In this document: positions 45,692 to 54,534 of the stretch, piece after piece | Position numbering within the stretch: position 1 is the first letter of the stretch | Layout of the letters: each line of letters opens with the position of its first letter | Origin: Mesorhizobium sp. WSM4904 | Lineage (GTDB): Bacteria > Pseudomonadota > Alphaproteobacteria > Rhizobiales > Rhizobiaceae | Direction of reading: 5' to 3' | DNA: 64,000 nucleotides | Assembly: GCF_029674545.1 (NCBI RefSeq) | Contig: NZ_CP121354.1 | Coordinates: 1,054,001 to 1,118,000, forward strand | Position numbers and translations under genes: made by a program | Notes under the pieces: generated by a model | What the model was told of the DNA's origin: nothing | The model's input: the letters and a program-made list of their open reading frames with translations, nothing else | Databases searched by the model: none

Positions 45692-46921
45692 ATGAGCCTT
45701 GCGAAATGGACTGTCGGCCTGTTGGCCGGAATGAGCATGCTGGCGTTTGCCGCGCCGGCCGATGCGGGCGAGGTGCGCGTCACCGTCGCCGAATACAGCG
45801 CCAAGACCGGTCCTTATTTCGAAGCGGTGAAGAAGGAATTCGAGGCGGCCAATCCGGGCATCACCATCAAGTATGAAGTGGTGCCGTGGGATGTGCTTCT
45901 GCAAAAACTCACAACCGATATCACCGCCGGCACCAATGCCGATCTGTCGATCATCGGCACGCGCTGGCTGATCGACTTCGTGCAGCAGGATGTGGCCGAG
46001 CCGCTCGACGGCTACATCAAGCCCGAGTTCAAGGACCGCTTCATCGACACCTTCCTGCAGCCCTCGATCATGAACGGCCACACCTACGGCCTGCCGATCG
46101 CCGCCTCGGCGCGCGCCATGTATTACAACAAGGAGCTGTTCGAGAAGGCCGGCATCGCCAAGCCGCCGGCGACCTGGACCGAGCTGCAGGAGGACGCCCG
46201 CAAGATCAAGGGCGTCGGCGCCTTCGGTTTCGGCCTGCAGGGCAAGGAGATCGAGACCGACGTCTATTACTATTACGCGATGTGGTCGCAAGGCACCGAG
46301 ATACTGAACAAGGACGGCACGTCCGGTTTGAGCACGCCGGGCGCGCTCGAGGCCGCCAAGCTCTACAAGTCGATGATCGACGAGGGCCTGACCGAGCCGG
46401 GCGTGACCTCCAACAACCGCGAGGACGTGCAGAACCTGTTCAAGCAGGGCAAGGTCGGCATGATGATCACCGCGCCCTTCCTGTCCAACCAGATCAAGGA
46501 AGAAGCGCCGAGCCTGAAATATGGCGTCGCCGCCATTCCCGCCGGTCCGACGGGCGCGCGCGGCACCTATGGCGTCACCGACTCCATCATCATGTTCAAG
46601 AACTCCAAGAACAAGGACGAAGCCTGGAAGCTGCTCGACTTCCTGTTCACCAAGGAGCAGCGCGCCAAGTTCACGCAGGGTGAAGGCTTCCTGCCGGTGA
46701 ACAAGGAAGAGGCGAAGATGGACTATTACGTCAACAACGCCGATCTCGCCGCCTTCACCGCGCTGCTGCCCGACGCGCGCTTCGCGCCGGTCATTCCGGG
46801 CTGGGAGGAGATCGCGCAGATCACCTCGGACGCCATGCAGAAGATCTATCTCGGCAGCGCCGAGCCGGAGGCTGCCCTGAAGGAAGCGGCGGCCAAGGCC
46901 AATGGCGTGCTGAAGAAATAG
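45692..46921 (+). CDS. Sugar ABC transporter, extracellular solute-binding protein (family 1)
   Basis: A 409-residue SBP_bac_1 protein. The signal peptide ends near APADA-GE (about residue 25). Landmarks are VTVAEYSAKTGPYFEAVKKE, PIAASARAMYYNKELFEKAG and KNKDEAWKLLDFLFTKEQRA, as in CUT1 binding proteins for oligosaccharides, glycerol phosphate or polyols. The start follows GGGAGAAAAATCAG. A strong terminator lies directly after the gene, so it should be made in excess of the permeases. Confidence 0.93.
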   Translation: MSLAKWTVGLLAGMSMLAFAAPADAGEVRVTVAEYSAKTGPYFEAVKKEFEAANPGITIKYEVVPWDVLLQKLTTDITAGTNADLSIIGTRWLIDFVQQDVAEPLDGYIKPEFKDRFIDTFLQPSIMNGHTYGLPIAASARAMYYNKELFEKAGIAKPPATWTELQEDARKIKGVGAFGFGLQGKEIETDVYYYYAMWSQGTEILNKDGTSGLSTPGALEAAKLYKSMIDEGLTEPGVTSNNREDVQNLFKQGKVGMMITAPFLSNQIKEEAPSLKYGVAAIPAGPTGARGTYGVTDSIIMFKNSKNKDEAWKLLDFLFTKEQRAKFTQGEGFLPVNKEEAKMDYYVNNADLAAFTALLPDARFAPVIPGWEEIAQITSDAMQKIYLGSAEPEAALKEAAAKANGVLKK

Positions 46922-46940
46922 GGCGTATCTCCCTGCGCCC

Positions 46941-46977
46941 GTGGCGCGCCCCACCCCGTCGGGGCGCGCCACACTTT
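46941..46977 (+). terminator. Hairpin between the binding-protein and permease genes
   Basis: GTGGCGCGCCCC (46941-46952) and GGGGCGCGCCAC (46961-46972) form a perfect 12-bp GC-rich stem, followed by ACTTTTAG. It lies 20 bases after the binding-protein stop. Partial termination or mRNA-end protection here would favour the binding protein over the permeases. Confidence 0.7.
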
Positions 46978-47048
46978 TAGAAGAAGCCGCGTGCAAATGG
47001 TGAAGACCCAGGGCATCGCTTCGGGCAAGGACAAATCGTCGATGTCGG

Positions 47049-47229
47049 CGCTGCCCCTCATTGCCCTGTCGGGCATTTCTCCCCGTATAGTGACGGGGAG
47101 AAAGAGGCTGGCCGCAACGCTGGCGCATTTCCTGCCACGTTGGCGATTGGCGAAATCGCCGGTGACAGCGCCCCTCTCCCCGTCACTACACGGGGAGAGG
47201 GTGCCGGCAGGCAGGTGAGGGGCAGCGCC
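47049..47229. repeat. Dispersed palindromic repeat, family B
   Basis: Opens GCGCTGCCCCTCATTGCCCT, with arms CTCCCCGTATAGTGACGGGGAG and CTCCCCGTCACTACACGGGGAG, and closes GTGAGGGGCAGCGCC. It sits between the binding-protein and permease genes, just after the terminator-like hairpin, and leaves no room for a gene. Confidence 0.7.
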
Positions 47230-47323
47230 AACGCCGGCGAGGAATGCAAATCCTGAAGCAATCGCCTGGGAAGAACGAGAGCCAAGCGGGCATGCCAGCG
47301 AAATTCAAATGGGGGGACGTGCC

Positions 47324-48250
47324 TTGAGCACCAATGCCGCTGCCACTGCAGTCTACCCCCAAAGCAGTACAAACCAGCCGATGCAAAGCCGTATCCTGCC
47401 CTATCTGCTGACGCTGCCCAGCCTTTTGCTGGCGGCGGTGGTGATCTTCTGGCCGGTCTGGGATCTGGTGCAGATCTCGACGCATGACGTGAATCGCTTT
47501 GGCCAGCTGCGCGACTTCAGCGGCCTGGCCAATTTCTGGGCGCTCGCCGCCGATCCCGACTTTGTCGCAGCACTCTGGCGCACAGGCTTATGGACCGTGC
47601 TGGTGGTCGGCGGCGCGCTGCTTCTGTCGATCCCGGTGGCAATCATCCTCAACAGCGATTTCTATGGCCGCGGGCTGGCGCGCGTCATCATCATGCTGCC
47701 CTGGGCGGTGTCGCTCACCATGACGGCCGTGGTCTGGCGCTGGGCGCTCAACGGCGAAAGCGGCATGCTGAATTCGGCGCTGATGAAGCTCGGCCTGATC
47801 AGCCAGAACATCCAGTGGCTGGCGAGCGCCGAGACGGCTTTCCCGATGCAGGTGCTGATCGGCATCCTGGTGACGGTGCCGTTCACCACCACGATCTTCC
47901 TCGGCGGCCTGTCGTCCATCCCCGACGATCTCTATGAGGCGGCGGCGCTCGAAGGCGCAACACTCTTTCAGCAGTTTCGCGAGATCACCTTTCCGCTGCT
48001 AAAGCCGTTCATCAACATCGCGATCGTGCTCAACACGATCTACGTGTTCAACTCCTTCCCGATCATCTGGGTAATGACGCAGGGCGGGCCGGCGAACTCG
48101 ACCGACATATTGGTCACGCATCTCTACAAGCTCGCCTTCCGCATCGGCAAACTGGGCGAGGCCTCGGCGGTGTCGCTGGTGATGTTCGTGATCCTGCTCA
48201 TCTTCACCATGATCTATGTACGCCTCGCCATGCGGGAGCAGCGCGCATGA
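47324..48250 (+). CDS. Sugar ABC transporter permease 1 (MalF/UgpA type)
   Basis: A 308-residue membrane protein with about six helices. The EAA-loop region is [20 protein letters not shown], as expected for binding-protein-dependent permeases. The TTG at 47324 is preceded by GGGGGGAC at six bases, whereas the in-frame ATG at 47309 lacks any ribosome binding site; either could be used. It overlaps the next permease by four bases. Confidence 0.9.
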   Translation: MSTNAAATAVYPQSSTNQPMQSRILPYLLTLPSLLLAAVVIFWPVWDLVQISTHDVNRFGQLRDFSGLANFWALAADPDFVAALWRTGLWTVLVVGGALLLSIPVAIILNSDFYGRGLARVIIMLPWAVSLTMTAVVWRWALNGESGMLNSALMKLGLISQNIQWLASAETAFPMQVLIGILVTVPFTTTIFLGGLSSIPDDLYEAAALEGATLFQQFREITFPLLKPFINIAIVLNTIYVFNSFPIIWVMTQGGPANSTDILVTHLYKLAFRIGKLGEASAVSLVMFVILLIFTMIYVRLAMREQRA

Positions 48251-49074
48251 GGAACGGCAAGCTGAGACGCACGATCATCGCCTGGCTGCTGCTTGCGCCC
48301 CTGATCGTGGTGACGATCTTTCCCTTCGCGGTGATGTTCCTCACCGCGATCAAGCCGCGGCCGGAGGTGCTCTCGCCGACCTGGTGGCCGAGCGAGTTCC
48401 GCTGGTCGAATTTTGCCGACATGTGGGTGGCGACCGGTTTCGGCCAGGCGCTCGTCAACTCGCTTTACGTCTCGGCGCTGGCGACGATCGGCGCCATACT
48501 GATCTCGGTGCCGGCGGCCTACGCCATGTCGCGTTTCCGCTTTGCCGGCTACGGCGCCTTCCGCCAGTTCCTGCTGATCTCGCAGATGATCTCGCCGATC
48601 GTGCTGGTGCTCGGCCTGTTCCGGCTGATGGCCGCCTGGGGGCTGGTCGAAAGCACGACGGCGCTCGGCTTCATCTACATGGCCTTCAACGTCGCCTTCA
48701 CGGTGTGGATGCTGCAGAGCTATTTCGACACCATCCCGCGCGATCTCGAGGAGGCGGCCTGGATGGAGGGCGCCGGGCGATGGCTGACGCTGCGAAAAGT
48801 GTTCCTGCCGCTCTGCCTGCCGGCGATCGCGGTGACGGCGATCTTCACCTTCATCAATGCCTGGAACGAGTTCGTCGTGGCGCTCACCATGCTTCGCAGC
48901 CAGGAAAGCTACACGCTGCCGATCCAGGTTTTCTCGCTGGTGGCCGGCCGCTACACGATCGAATGGCACCATGTCATGGCGGCCACGCTGCTCGCGACCT
49001 TGCCGGTGGCGATCCTGTTCATCTGGCTGCAGCGCTACCTCGTCCGGGGCCTCGCGCTCGGAGCGGTCAAATAG
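48247..49074 (+). CDS. Sugar ABC transporter permease 2 (MalG/UgpE type)
   Basis: A 275-residue inner-membrane permease with about six helices. The EAA loop is [20 protein letters not shown], and the C-terminal region has [20 protein letters not shown]. The ATG overlaps the stop of permease 1 (ATGA). With permease 1, the binding protein and the divergently encoded ATPase it makes a CUT1 sugar importer. Confidence 0.93.
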   Translation: MRNGKLRRTIIAWLLLAPLIVVTIFPFAVMFLTAIKPRPEVLSPTWWPSEFRWSNFADMWVATGFGQALVNSLYVSALATIGAILISVPAAYAMSRFRFAGYGAFRQFLLISQMISPIVLVLGLFRLMAAWGLVESTTALGFIYMAFNVAFTVWMLQSYFDTIPRDLEEAAWMEGAGRWLTLRKVFLPLCLPAIAVTAIFTFINAWNEFVVALTMLRSQESYTLPIQVFSLVAGRYTIEWHHVMAATLLATLPVAILFIWLQRYLVRGLALGAVK

Positions 49075-49082
49075 CAATCCCA

Positions 49083-49126
49083 GCAATTCCAGGAAAAGCG
49101 TGCAGCGGTTTCCGCCCGGAATTGCG
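49083..49126. repeat. Fragment of dispersed repeat family A (inverted orientation)
   Basis: GCAATTCCAGGAAAAGCGTG and TTTCCGCCCGGAATTGCG form the two arms of the second half of a family A repeat. It lies between the last permease gene and the M81 gene. Confidence 0.6.
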
Positions 49127-49154
49127 ACAAACGAAGAGTCCTTACGGAGTTTTG

Positions 49155-50669
49155 ATGCGTATCTTCACCGCCTCGCTGGCGACGGAAACCAACACCTTCT
49201 CGCCGGTGCCGACCGACCGGGCCTCGTTCGAAATGGCCTTCTATGCCGGTCCCGGCAAGCATCCGGAGACGCCGACGCTCTGCTCCTCGCCGATCGTGGC
49301 GCTGCGCAAGCGCGCGGCCAAGGAGGGGCTGACCGTCATCGAAGGCACCGCCACCTGGGCGGAGCCGGGTGGCCTGGTGCAGCGGCAGACCTATGAGGCG
49401 CTGCGCGACGAAATCCTCGGTCAGCTCAAATCCGCCCTGCCGGTCGATGCGGTGATCCTCGGCCTGCATGGCGCCATGGTCGCGCAAGGCTATGACGACT
49501 GCGAAGGCGATCTGCTGGAGCGCGTGCGCGCCATCGTCGGGCCGAAGATGGTGATCGCCTCGGAATTCGATCCGCACAGCCATCTGACGCCGAAGCGCGT
49601 CGCGGCTTGCGATGTCATGGCCTATTTCCTCGAATTCCCGCACACCGATTTCTACGAACGCGGCGAGCACGTCGTCGAGCTCGGCCTGGCGGCGGCGCGC
49701 GGCGAGATCAAGCCGGTGATCTCCACCTTCGACTGCCGCATGATCCAGGTGCTGCCGACGAGCCGCGAGCCGATGCGCTCCTTCGTCGACAAAATAAAGG
49801 CTCTGCACGGCAAGGACGGCGTGCTGTCGGTTTCGGTGGTCCACGGTTTCATGGCCGCCGACGTACCGGAGATGGGCACGCGCATCCTGGTCATCACCGA
49901 TAACGACAAGGCAAAGGGCGATCGGCTCGCCGAGACGCTGGGGCGCGAGCTCTATGCGCTGCGCGAGAAGACGGCGATGACGATGCTTTCCGCGTCCGCC
50001 GGCATCGAGCGGGCGCTGGCCGTGCGCGCGGAGCGCCAGGACAAGCCGGCGGTGATCGCCGACATCTGGGACAATCCGGGCGGCGGCGTGCCGGGCGACG
50101 GCACCATCGTGCTGCGCGAGCTGTTGGCGCGCGGCGTCGGCAAGGTCGGCGTCGCGACCATCTGGGACCCGATCGCGGTGACGTTCTGCCAGGCAGCGGG
50201 CGAGGGCGCCGTCATCGACCTGCGCTTCGGCGGCAAGGCCGGCTCCCAGGCCGGCGAGCCGATCGACGCGCGCGTCACGGTGCTGAAAGCGGTCAGCGAA
50301 GGCTGGCAGAGTTTCGGGCCGAGCCGGGTGACTTTAGGGCCGGCGGCCGTGGTACGCATCGAAGGCACCGAGGTCGACGTCATCCTCAACACCAACCGTA
50401 CCCAGACCTTCGAGCCGGACATTTTTTCCAACATCGGCATCGATCCGATGTCGAAGGAGATCCTGCTGATCAAGTCGACCAACCATTTCTACGCAGGCTT
50501 CGCGCCGATCGCCGCCGAGGTCATCTATGTCGCGGCGCCGAGTTCTTACCCGAGCAATCCGGCGGTGACGGACTATAAGAAGCTGAAGCGACCGATATGG
50601 CCGAGGGTGGCTGATCCGTGGAGCGCCTCCCCTTCTCCCCTTGTGGGAGAAGGTGGATCGGCGCGATAG
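49155..50669 (+). CDS. M81 family metallopeptidase (MlrC-like)
   Basis: A 504-residue protein of the DUF1485/M81 family, related to microcystin-degrading MlrC. Conserved segments are SLATETNTFSPVPTDRASFE at the start, AVILGLHGAMVAQGYDDCEG, EFDPHSHLT (candidate metal-binding Asp and His), and PGGGVPGDGT. The ATG at 49155 is preceded by TACGGAG. The last 15 or so residues (SASPSPLVGEGGSAR) are encoded by a family D palindrome into which the gene runs. It closes the plus-strand arm; the role of an M81 hydrolase beside a sugar transporter is unclear. Confidence 0.87.
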   Translation: MRIFTASLATETNTFSPVPTDRASFEMAFYAGPGKHPETPTLCSSPIVALRKRAAKEGLTVIEGTATWAEPGGLVQRQTYEALRDEILGQLKSALPVDAVILGLHGAMVAQGYDDCEGDLLERVRAIVGPKMVIASEFDPHSHLTPKRVAACDVMAYFLEFPHTDFYERGEHVVELGLAAARGEIKPVISTFDCRMIQVLPTSREPMRSFVDKIKALHGKDGVLSVSVVHGFMAADVPEMGTRILVITDNDKAKGDRLAETLGRELYALREKTAMTMLSASAGIERALAVRAERQDKPAVIADIWDNPGGGVPGDGTIVLRELLARGVGKVGVATIWDPIAVTFCQAAGEGAVIDLRFGGKAGSQAGEPIDARVTVLKAVSEGWQSFGPSRVTLGPAAVVRIEGTEVDVILNTNRTQTFEPDIFSNIGIDPMSKEILLIKSTNHFYAGFAPIAAEVIYVAAPSSYPSNPAVTDYKKLKRPIWPRVADPWSASPSPLVGEGGSAR

Positions 50670-50776
50670 CGCCGAGACGGATGAGGGGTGTTCCAGCGGA
50701 GCGAGACGTCGGCATTCCCTGGAGCACCCCTCATCCGTCGCCTTCGGCGACACCTTCTCCCACAAGGGGAGAAGGC
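50631..50776. repeat. Dispersed palindromic repeat, family D
   Basis: Left arm CCTTCTCCCCTTGTGGGAGA and right arm TTCTCCCACAAGGGGAGAAGG bracket an inner region with GGCGCGATAGCGCCGAGACG and CTCATCCGTC. The M81 gene reads into the left arm, and the M3 peptidase gene ends ten bases beyond the right arm, so the palindrome separates two convergent genes. Confidence 0.75.
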
Positions 50777-50785
50777 GAGGTCGCG

Positions 50786-52840
50786 CTACACCAATCCCCT
50801 CTTCACCATCATCGCCTCCGGTGACGGCATCTTGCCGCGGAAGGCGGTGTAGAGCTCTTCCGGATCCTTGGAGCCGCCGGCAGCGTAGATGTTCTTCTTC
50901 AGCCGTTCGGCCAGCTCCGGATTGAAGGGATCGCCTGTTTCCTCGAAAGCCGAGAAGGCGTCGGCATCGAGCACCTCCGACCACATGTAGGAATAGTAGC
51001 CGGCTGAGTATCCGTCGCCGGCGAAGACATGGCCGAAATGCGGAGTGCGGTGGCGCATCGCGATGGTGTCGGGCATATGCAGCTTCTCGAGCGTTTCGGC
51101 TTCGAAACGAAGCGGCTCGCCCGGCGCGTCCGGCCGCGCGTGGTAGGCCATGTCGATCAGCGCCGAAGCGGTGAACTCGACGGTGGCGAAGCCGGCGCCG
51201 AAGGTGCGGGCGGCGAGCATCTTGTCGAGCAGGTCCTTCGGCATCGGCTTGCCGGTCTTGACGTGCAGCGCGTGCTTTTCCAGCACCGCCGGCACCGTCA
51301 GCCAGTGCTCATAGAGCTGCGAAGGCAATTCGACGAAGTCGCGGCTGACGGATGTGCCCGAGACCGACGGCCAGGTGACGTCGGTCAGCATGCCATGCAG
51401 CGCATGGCCGAATTCGTGGAACAGCGTCTTGGCCTCATCGACCGACAGGAGTGCGGCCTCGCCGGTCGGCGGCTTGGCGAAATTCATGATGTTGTAGATG
51501 ACGGGCTTGGCGCCCGACCCAAGCTTGTAGCCGGACTTCAGCGCGCTCATCCAGGCGCCGGAGCGTTTTGACGGCCGTGCGAAATAGTCGGCGAGGAAGA
51601 GGCCGCGCTCGCTGCCGTCGGCATTCTTGACCACGAAAACGCGTGCATCGGGATGCCAGGCGGCGATGCCCTTCTTTTCCTCGAAGCTGATGCCGAACAG
51701 CTTTGTGGCGACGTCGAAGCAGGCGTCGATGACACGATCGAGCTGCAGGTACGGCTTCAGCTCCGCCTCGTCGAAGGCAAATTTCTCGGCGCGCAGTTTT
51801 TCCTGGTAGAAGCGCCAATCCCAGGCGGCGAATTTCTCGTTGCTGCCGGCTTCGGCCGCCAGGCGCTCCAGCTCCTTGCGGTCGCTTGCTGCCTTTTCCA
51901 GCGCCTTTTCCCAAACGGGATCGAGCAGATCGTGCACGGCCTTCGGAGTCTTCGCCATGGTGTCGTCGAGCTTCAGCGCGGCGTAGGATTCATAGCCAAG
52001 CAGCTTCGCCTTCTCGGCGCGCAGCTTCAGCATGTCGCGCACCACATCCGAGTTGTCGCTGGCGCCGCCGTTCTGGCCGCGCATGATGAAGGCGCGGTAG
52101 GCTGCCTCGCGCAGGTCGCGACGCTCGGAGAAGGTCGAGAACGGCTCGTAGATCGAGCGCGACAGCGTCACCGCATAGCGGCCCTTCTGCCCACGCATCT
52201 CGGCCGCCTCGGCCATGGCGCTCTTCAGGAAATCAGGCAGGCCGGCAAGGTCGGACTCATCGAGGAACAGCGCCCAGTCACGCTCGTCGGCAAGCACGTT
52301 CTGGCCGAATTTGGTGCCGAGCGAGGAAAGCTCCTCATTGATGGCGGCGAGCCGCTGCTTGCCATCGGCGTCGAGCTTGGCGCCCGACCGGACAAAGCCT
52401 TTCCAGGTCTTTTCCAGCACGCGCAGCGTCTCGGGGTCGAGCCCCAGACTATCGCGGCGCTGGTAGAGGTCGTCGATGCGGGCGAACAATTTTTCGTTCA
52501 TCGAGATCGCCGAGAAATGCCGCGACATCTTTGGCGAGATGTCGCGCTCCATCGCCTGGATGGTGTCGTTGGTGTGGGCGCCGGCGCGGCACCAGAAGAT
52601 CGACGAGACATGGTCGAGCGGCTCGCCGGCGAGCTCGAGCGCTGCCAGCGTGTTTTCGACGGTCGGCGTCTCGCTGTTGCCGGCGATGGCGTCGATCTGC
52701 GCCTGATGCGCCTGCAGCGCCGCGCCGAAGACCGGGCCGAAATCGTTGTCGCCGATGCGGGAGAAATCCGGCAGGCCGAGCGGGCCTTGCCAAAAGGTCA
52801 GCGGATGGGCGGCGAGGTCGACGGTCTTTGCAGATGACAT
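50786..52840 (-). CDS. M3 family metallopeptidase (oligopeptidase A / dipeptidyl carboxypeptidase)
   Basis: A 684-residue cytoplasmic zinc peptidase. The thermolysin-type zinc motif FHEFGHALH is at about residues 474-482, with the third ligand Glu expected in the following SGTSVSRDFVELPSQLYEHW region. Length and the N-terminal NTLAALELAGEPLDHVSSIF helix match PrlC/Dcp proteins, which degrade short peptides released by other proteases. The ATG at 52840 begins the normal N-terminus; the upstream frame is a spurious extension. Confidence 0.93.
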   Translation of the reverse strand: MSSAKTVDLAAHPLTFWQGPLGLPDFSRIGDNDFGPVFGAALQAHQAQIDAIAGNSETPTVENTLAALELAGEPLDHVSSIFWCRAGAHTNDTIQAMERDISPKMSRHFSAISMNEKLFARIDDLYQRRDSLGLDPETLRVLEKTWKGFVRSGAKLDADGKQRLAAINEELSSLGTKFGQNVLADERDWALFLDESDLAGLPDFLKSAMAEAAEMRGQKGRYAVTLSRSIYEPFSTFSERRDLREAAYRAFIMRGQNGGASDNSDVVRDMLKLRAEKAKLLGYESYAALKLDDTMAKTPKAVHDLLDPVWEKALEKAASDRKELERLAAEAGSNEKFAAWDWRFYQEKLRAEKFAFDEAELKPYLQLDRVIDACFDVATKLFGISFEEKKGIAAWHPDARVFVVKNADGSERGLFLADYFARPSKRSGAWMSALKSGYKLGSGAKPVIYNIMNFAKPPTGEAALLSVDEAKTLFHEFGHALHGMLTDVTWPSVSGTSVSRDFVELPSQLYEHWLTVPAVLEKHALHVKTGKPMPKDLLDKMLAARTFGAGFATVEFTASALIDMAYHARPDAPGEPLRFEAETLEKLHMPDTIAMRHRTPHFGHVFAGDGYSAGYYSYMWSEVLDADAFSAFEETGDPFNPELAERLKKNIYAAGGSKDPEELYTAFRGKMPSPEAMMVKRGLV

Positions 52841-53252
52841 GAGCGATTCCGGTGGGCTGGGATGGAGGCGGGATGCCCAGGATGTAGGGCGATGCCGCGC
52901 ATCGCGCAACTCGGGTAGCCCCGGGATTCGCCTAAGGACATTCAAGGGGTAAGGCGATTCACCGTTTCACGGAAACGGCGAAACGTGCTGGTTCATCGCA
53001 AACGCTGGAGATCGGCTGAAGCCTCTCAACCTCGTCATCCACGGGCGAAGCGGACGCGGAGACCCGAGGATCCATTCCGTGACTTTAGCCGAGGAATGCA
53101 GCGCCAGCAGAATTCTGCACCGTGGCAACGCCTCGACGTCACGGCATGGGATCCTATGGTCTGCGCGCGTCGCTTCGCTCCTTGCTCCGCCATAGGATGA
53201 CGATCGCGATGAGCGTTTCGGCCAATCGCCAAGGCATCTGCCAACGCAAACA
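52841..53252. other. Intergenic region consisting mainly of repeats
   Basis: No gene is apparent. It holds a short family A fragment near 52962-52986 (CACCGTTTCACGGAAACGGC) and a complete family E repeat at 53033-53202. The promoter for the M3 peptidase gene should lie in the first 100 bases. Confidence 0.5.
53033..53202. repeat. Dispersed palindromic repeat, family E (intact copy)
   Basis: Begins CGTCATCCACGGGCGAAGCG and ends GCCATAGGATGACG, with central GAATTCTGCACC and arms carrying GAGGATCCATTCCG and CGGCATGGGATCC. This uninterrupted copy shows the sequence that was split by the IS110 element at 20761-21871. Confidence 0.78.
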
Positions 53253-53681
53253 CTAGTAAGCGCTGCAGTCCTGCGCGACCGCCGTTTGGGTGCTGGCGGT
53301 GATGCGGCCGCCGACGACGGTGAAGGTTTCGCGCATCAGCGTGTCGTTCTCGGGGAAGTCGTAGCAGGCAAGCACCGTCGTCTCACCGTTCTCGCTCTTC
53401 TCGATGCGGTGGCGGATCGCGGCGCCCGCGACCGCGTCCTGCCATTGGTCGATCGAGTCGATGAATTCCTGCTTGTCCTGGACGACGCCAAGGTCCTCGA
53501 GCGTCATGCGCGCGTCGTCGGCAAGCAGGGCCGACAATTCGGTGCGGTCGGCCGCCAGCAGCGCCGAATACCAGCGATCGATGATCGCGCTGTCGTCGGC
53601 ACGAGCAGCAAGGAACGAGAACAGCAGCGCGACGGCGGCAAGGACGGCGTGGCGAAAATGACGATGCATCCTCCGCCTCAT
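53253..53681 (-). CDS. Periplasmic SnoaL/NTF2-like protein
   Basis: A 142-residue protein with a signal peptide (HFRHAVLAAVALLFSFLAAR) and a small cone-shaped fold (DRWYSALLAADRTELSALLA, ...TLMRETFTVVGGRITAST). The ATG at 53681 overlaps the carbonic anhydrase stop (ATGA) and is preceded by GGAAATGG; a start four codons later is possible. The function is unknown. Coupling to a carbonic anhydrase gene suggests co-expression. Confidence 0.78.
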   Translation of the reverse strand: MRRRMHRHFRHAVLAAVALLFSFLAARADDSAIIDRWYSALLAADRTELSALLADDARMTLEDLGVVQDKQEFIDSIDQWQDAVAGAAIRHRIEKSENGETTVLACYDFPENDTLMRETFTVVGGRITASTQTAVAQDCSAY

Positions 53682-54322
53682 TCCATTTCCAGCCGTTCGA
53701 AATCGCCGGTCTGCCTGTTCATCACCCAGAGCTCGCCGGTCGAGATGTCGAACCAGGCGCCGTGCAGGGTGAGCCTGCCCTTGCCCTCGAGGATCGAGAC
53801 GCAGGGAAAGGTCCTGAGATTGGCGATGGAATAGCGGATCGAGATGCGCTCCAGCGCCGTCTGCCGCTCCGTCGCGGTCATCAGCGTGCTTGCGGCCACG
53901 GTTTCGGCGGCCGGCGCGATCAGGCTCATCCATTTGCCGATGAAATCGCCGGCCGAGAGCGGCGCGGAGCTGGTGTCGAGCGCGGCGCGGATGCCGCCGC
54001 AGCGGCCATGCCCCATCACCACGATGTTCTTCACCTTCAGGCTCTGCACGGCGAATTCGAGCGCGGCCGAGGTCGAATGGTACTCGCCGTCCGGCTCATA
54101 GGGCGGCACCAGATTGCCGACATTGCGCAGCACGAAGAGCTCGCCAGGCCCGGCATCGAAGATCGCTTCCGGCGCCGAGCGCGAATCGCAGCAGGCGACG
54201 ATCATCGTCTCGGGCGCCTGGCCGTCGCGGGCCAGCGAGCGATAGCGCCCGCTTTCGGCGGGATAGCGGCCGCTCATGAAGTTGCGGTAGCCGGTCAGCA
54301 GATGCTCGGGGAGGTGAGGCAT
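53678..54322 (-). CDS. Beta-class carbonic anhydrase
   Basis: A 214-residue zinc enzyme interconverting CO2 and bicarbonate. The beta-class zinc ligands are Cys45 (with Asp46/Arg48 in CCDSRSAP), His105 and Cys108 (VVMGHGRCGG). The N-terminal and C-terminal segments match cytoplasmic type I enzymes. It overlaps the SnoaL-like gene by four bases. A family A repeat lies directly upstream. Confidence 0.95.
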   Translation of the reverse strand: MPHLPEHLLTGYRNFMSGRYPAESGRYRSLARDGQAPETMIVACCDSRSAPEAIFDAGPGELFVLRNVGNLVPPYEPDGEYHSTSAALEFAVQSLKVKNIVVMGHGRCGGIRAALDTSSAPLSAGDFIGKWMSLIAPAAETVAASTLMTATERQTALERISIRYSIANLRTFPCVSILEGKGRLTLHGAWFDISTGELWVMNRQTGDFERLEME

Positions 54323-54329
54323 GGGCGGC

Positions 54330-54448
54330 TAGAGCCTTTCCGGGGGTTGGAGGCGGCAGCGCGTTGCGATCGAAAAAGGCTCTATCTCTCTGTTTTGACG
54401 CAATTCCGGACGGAAAACGGTTACACACTTTTCCTGGAATTGCTCTAA
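54330..54448. repeat. Dispersed palindromic repeat, family A
   Basis: TAGAGCCTTTCCGG...AAAAAGGCTCTA forms the first pair; AATTCCGGACGGAAAACGG and CACTTTTCCTGGAATTG form the second. The same two-part layout occurs at 17591-17691. It lies upstream of the carbonic anhydrase gene and downstream of the DUF429 gene. Confidence 0.7.
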
Positions 54449-54534
54449 CGGCAAAAGCCGGTCGCGAGCAATGCCGAATTGCGGATGGCAGCGTCGCAAT
54501 CGCATGCCGCCAAAAGCCGCGCGGCCGATTTTGT

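Noticed and set aside
48216..49154. N-terminal extension of the M81 protein across permease 2
   Set aside because: It is out of frame with the real permease and passes through a repeat; the M81 family begins at the ATG at 49155.
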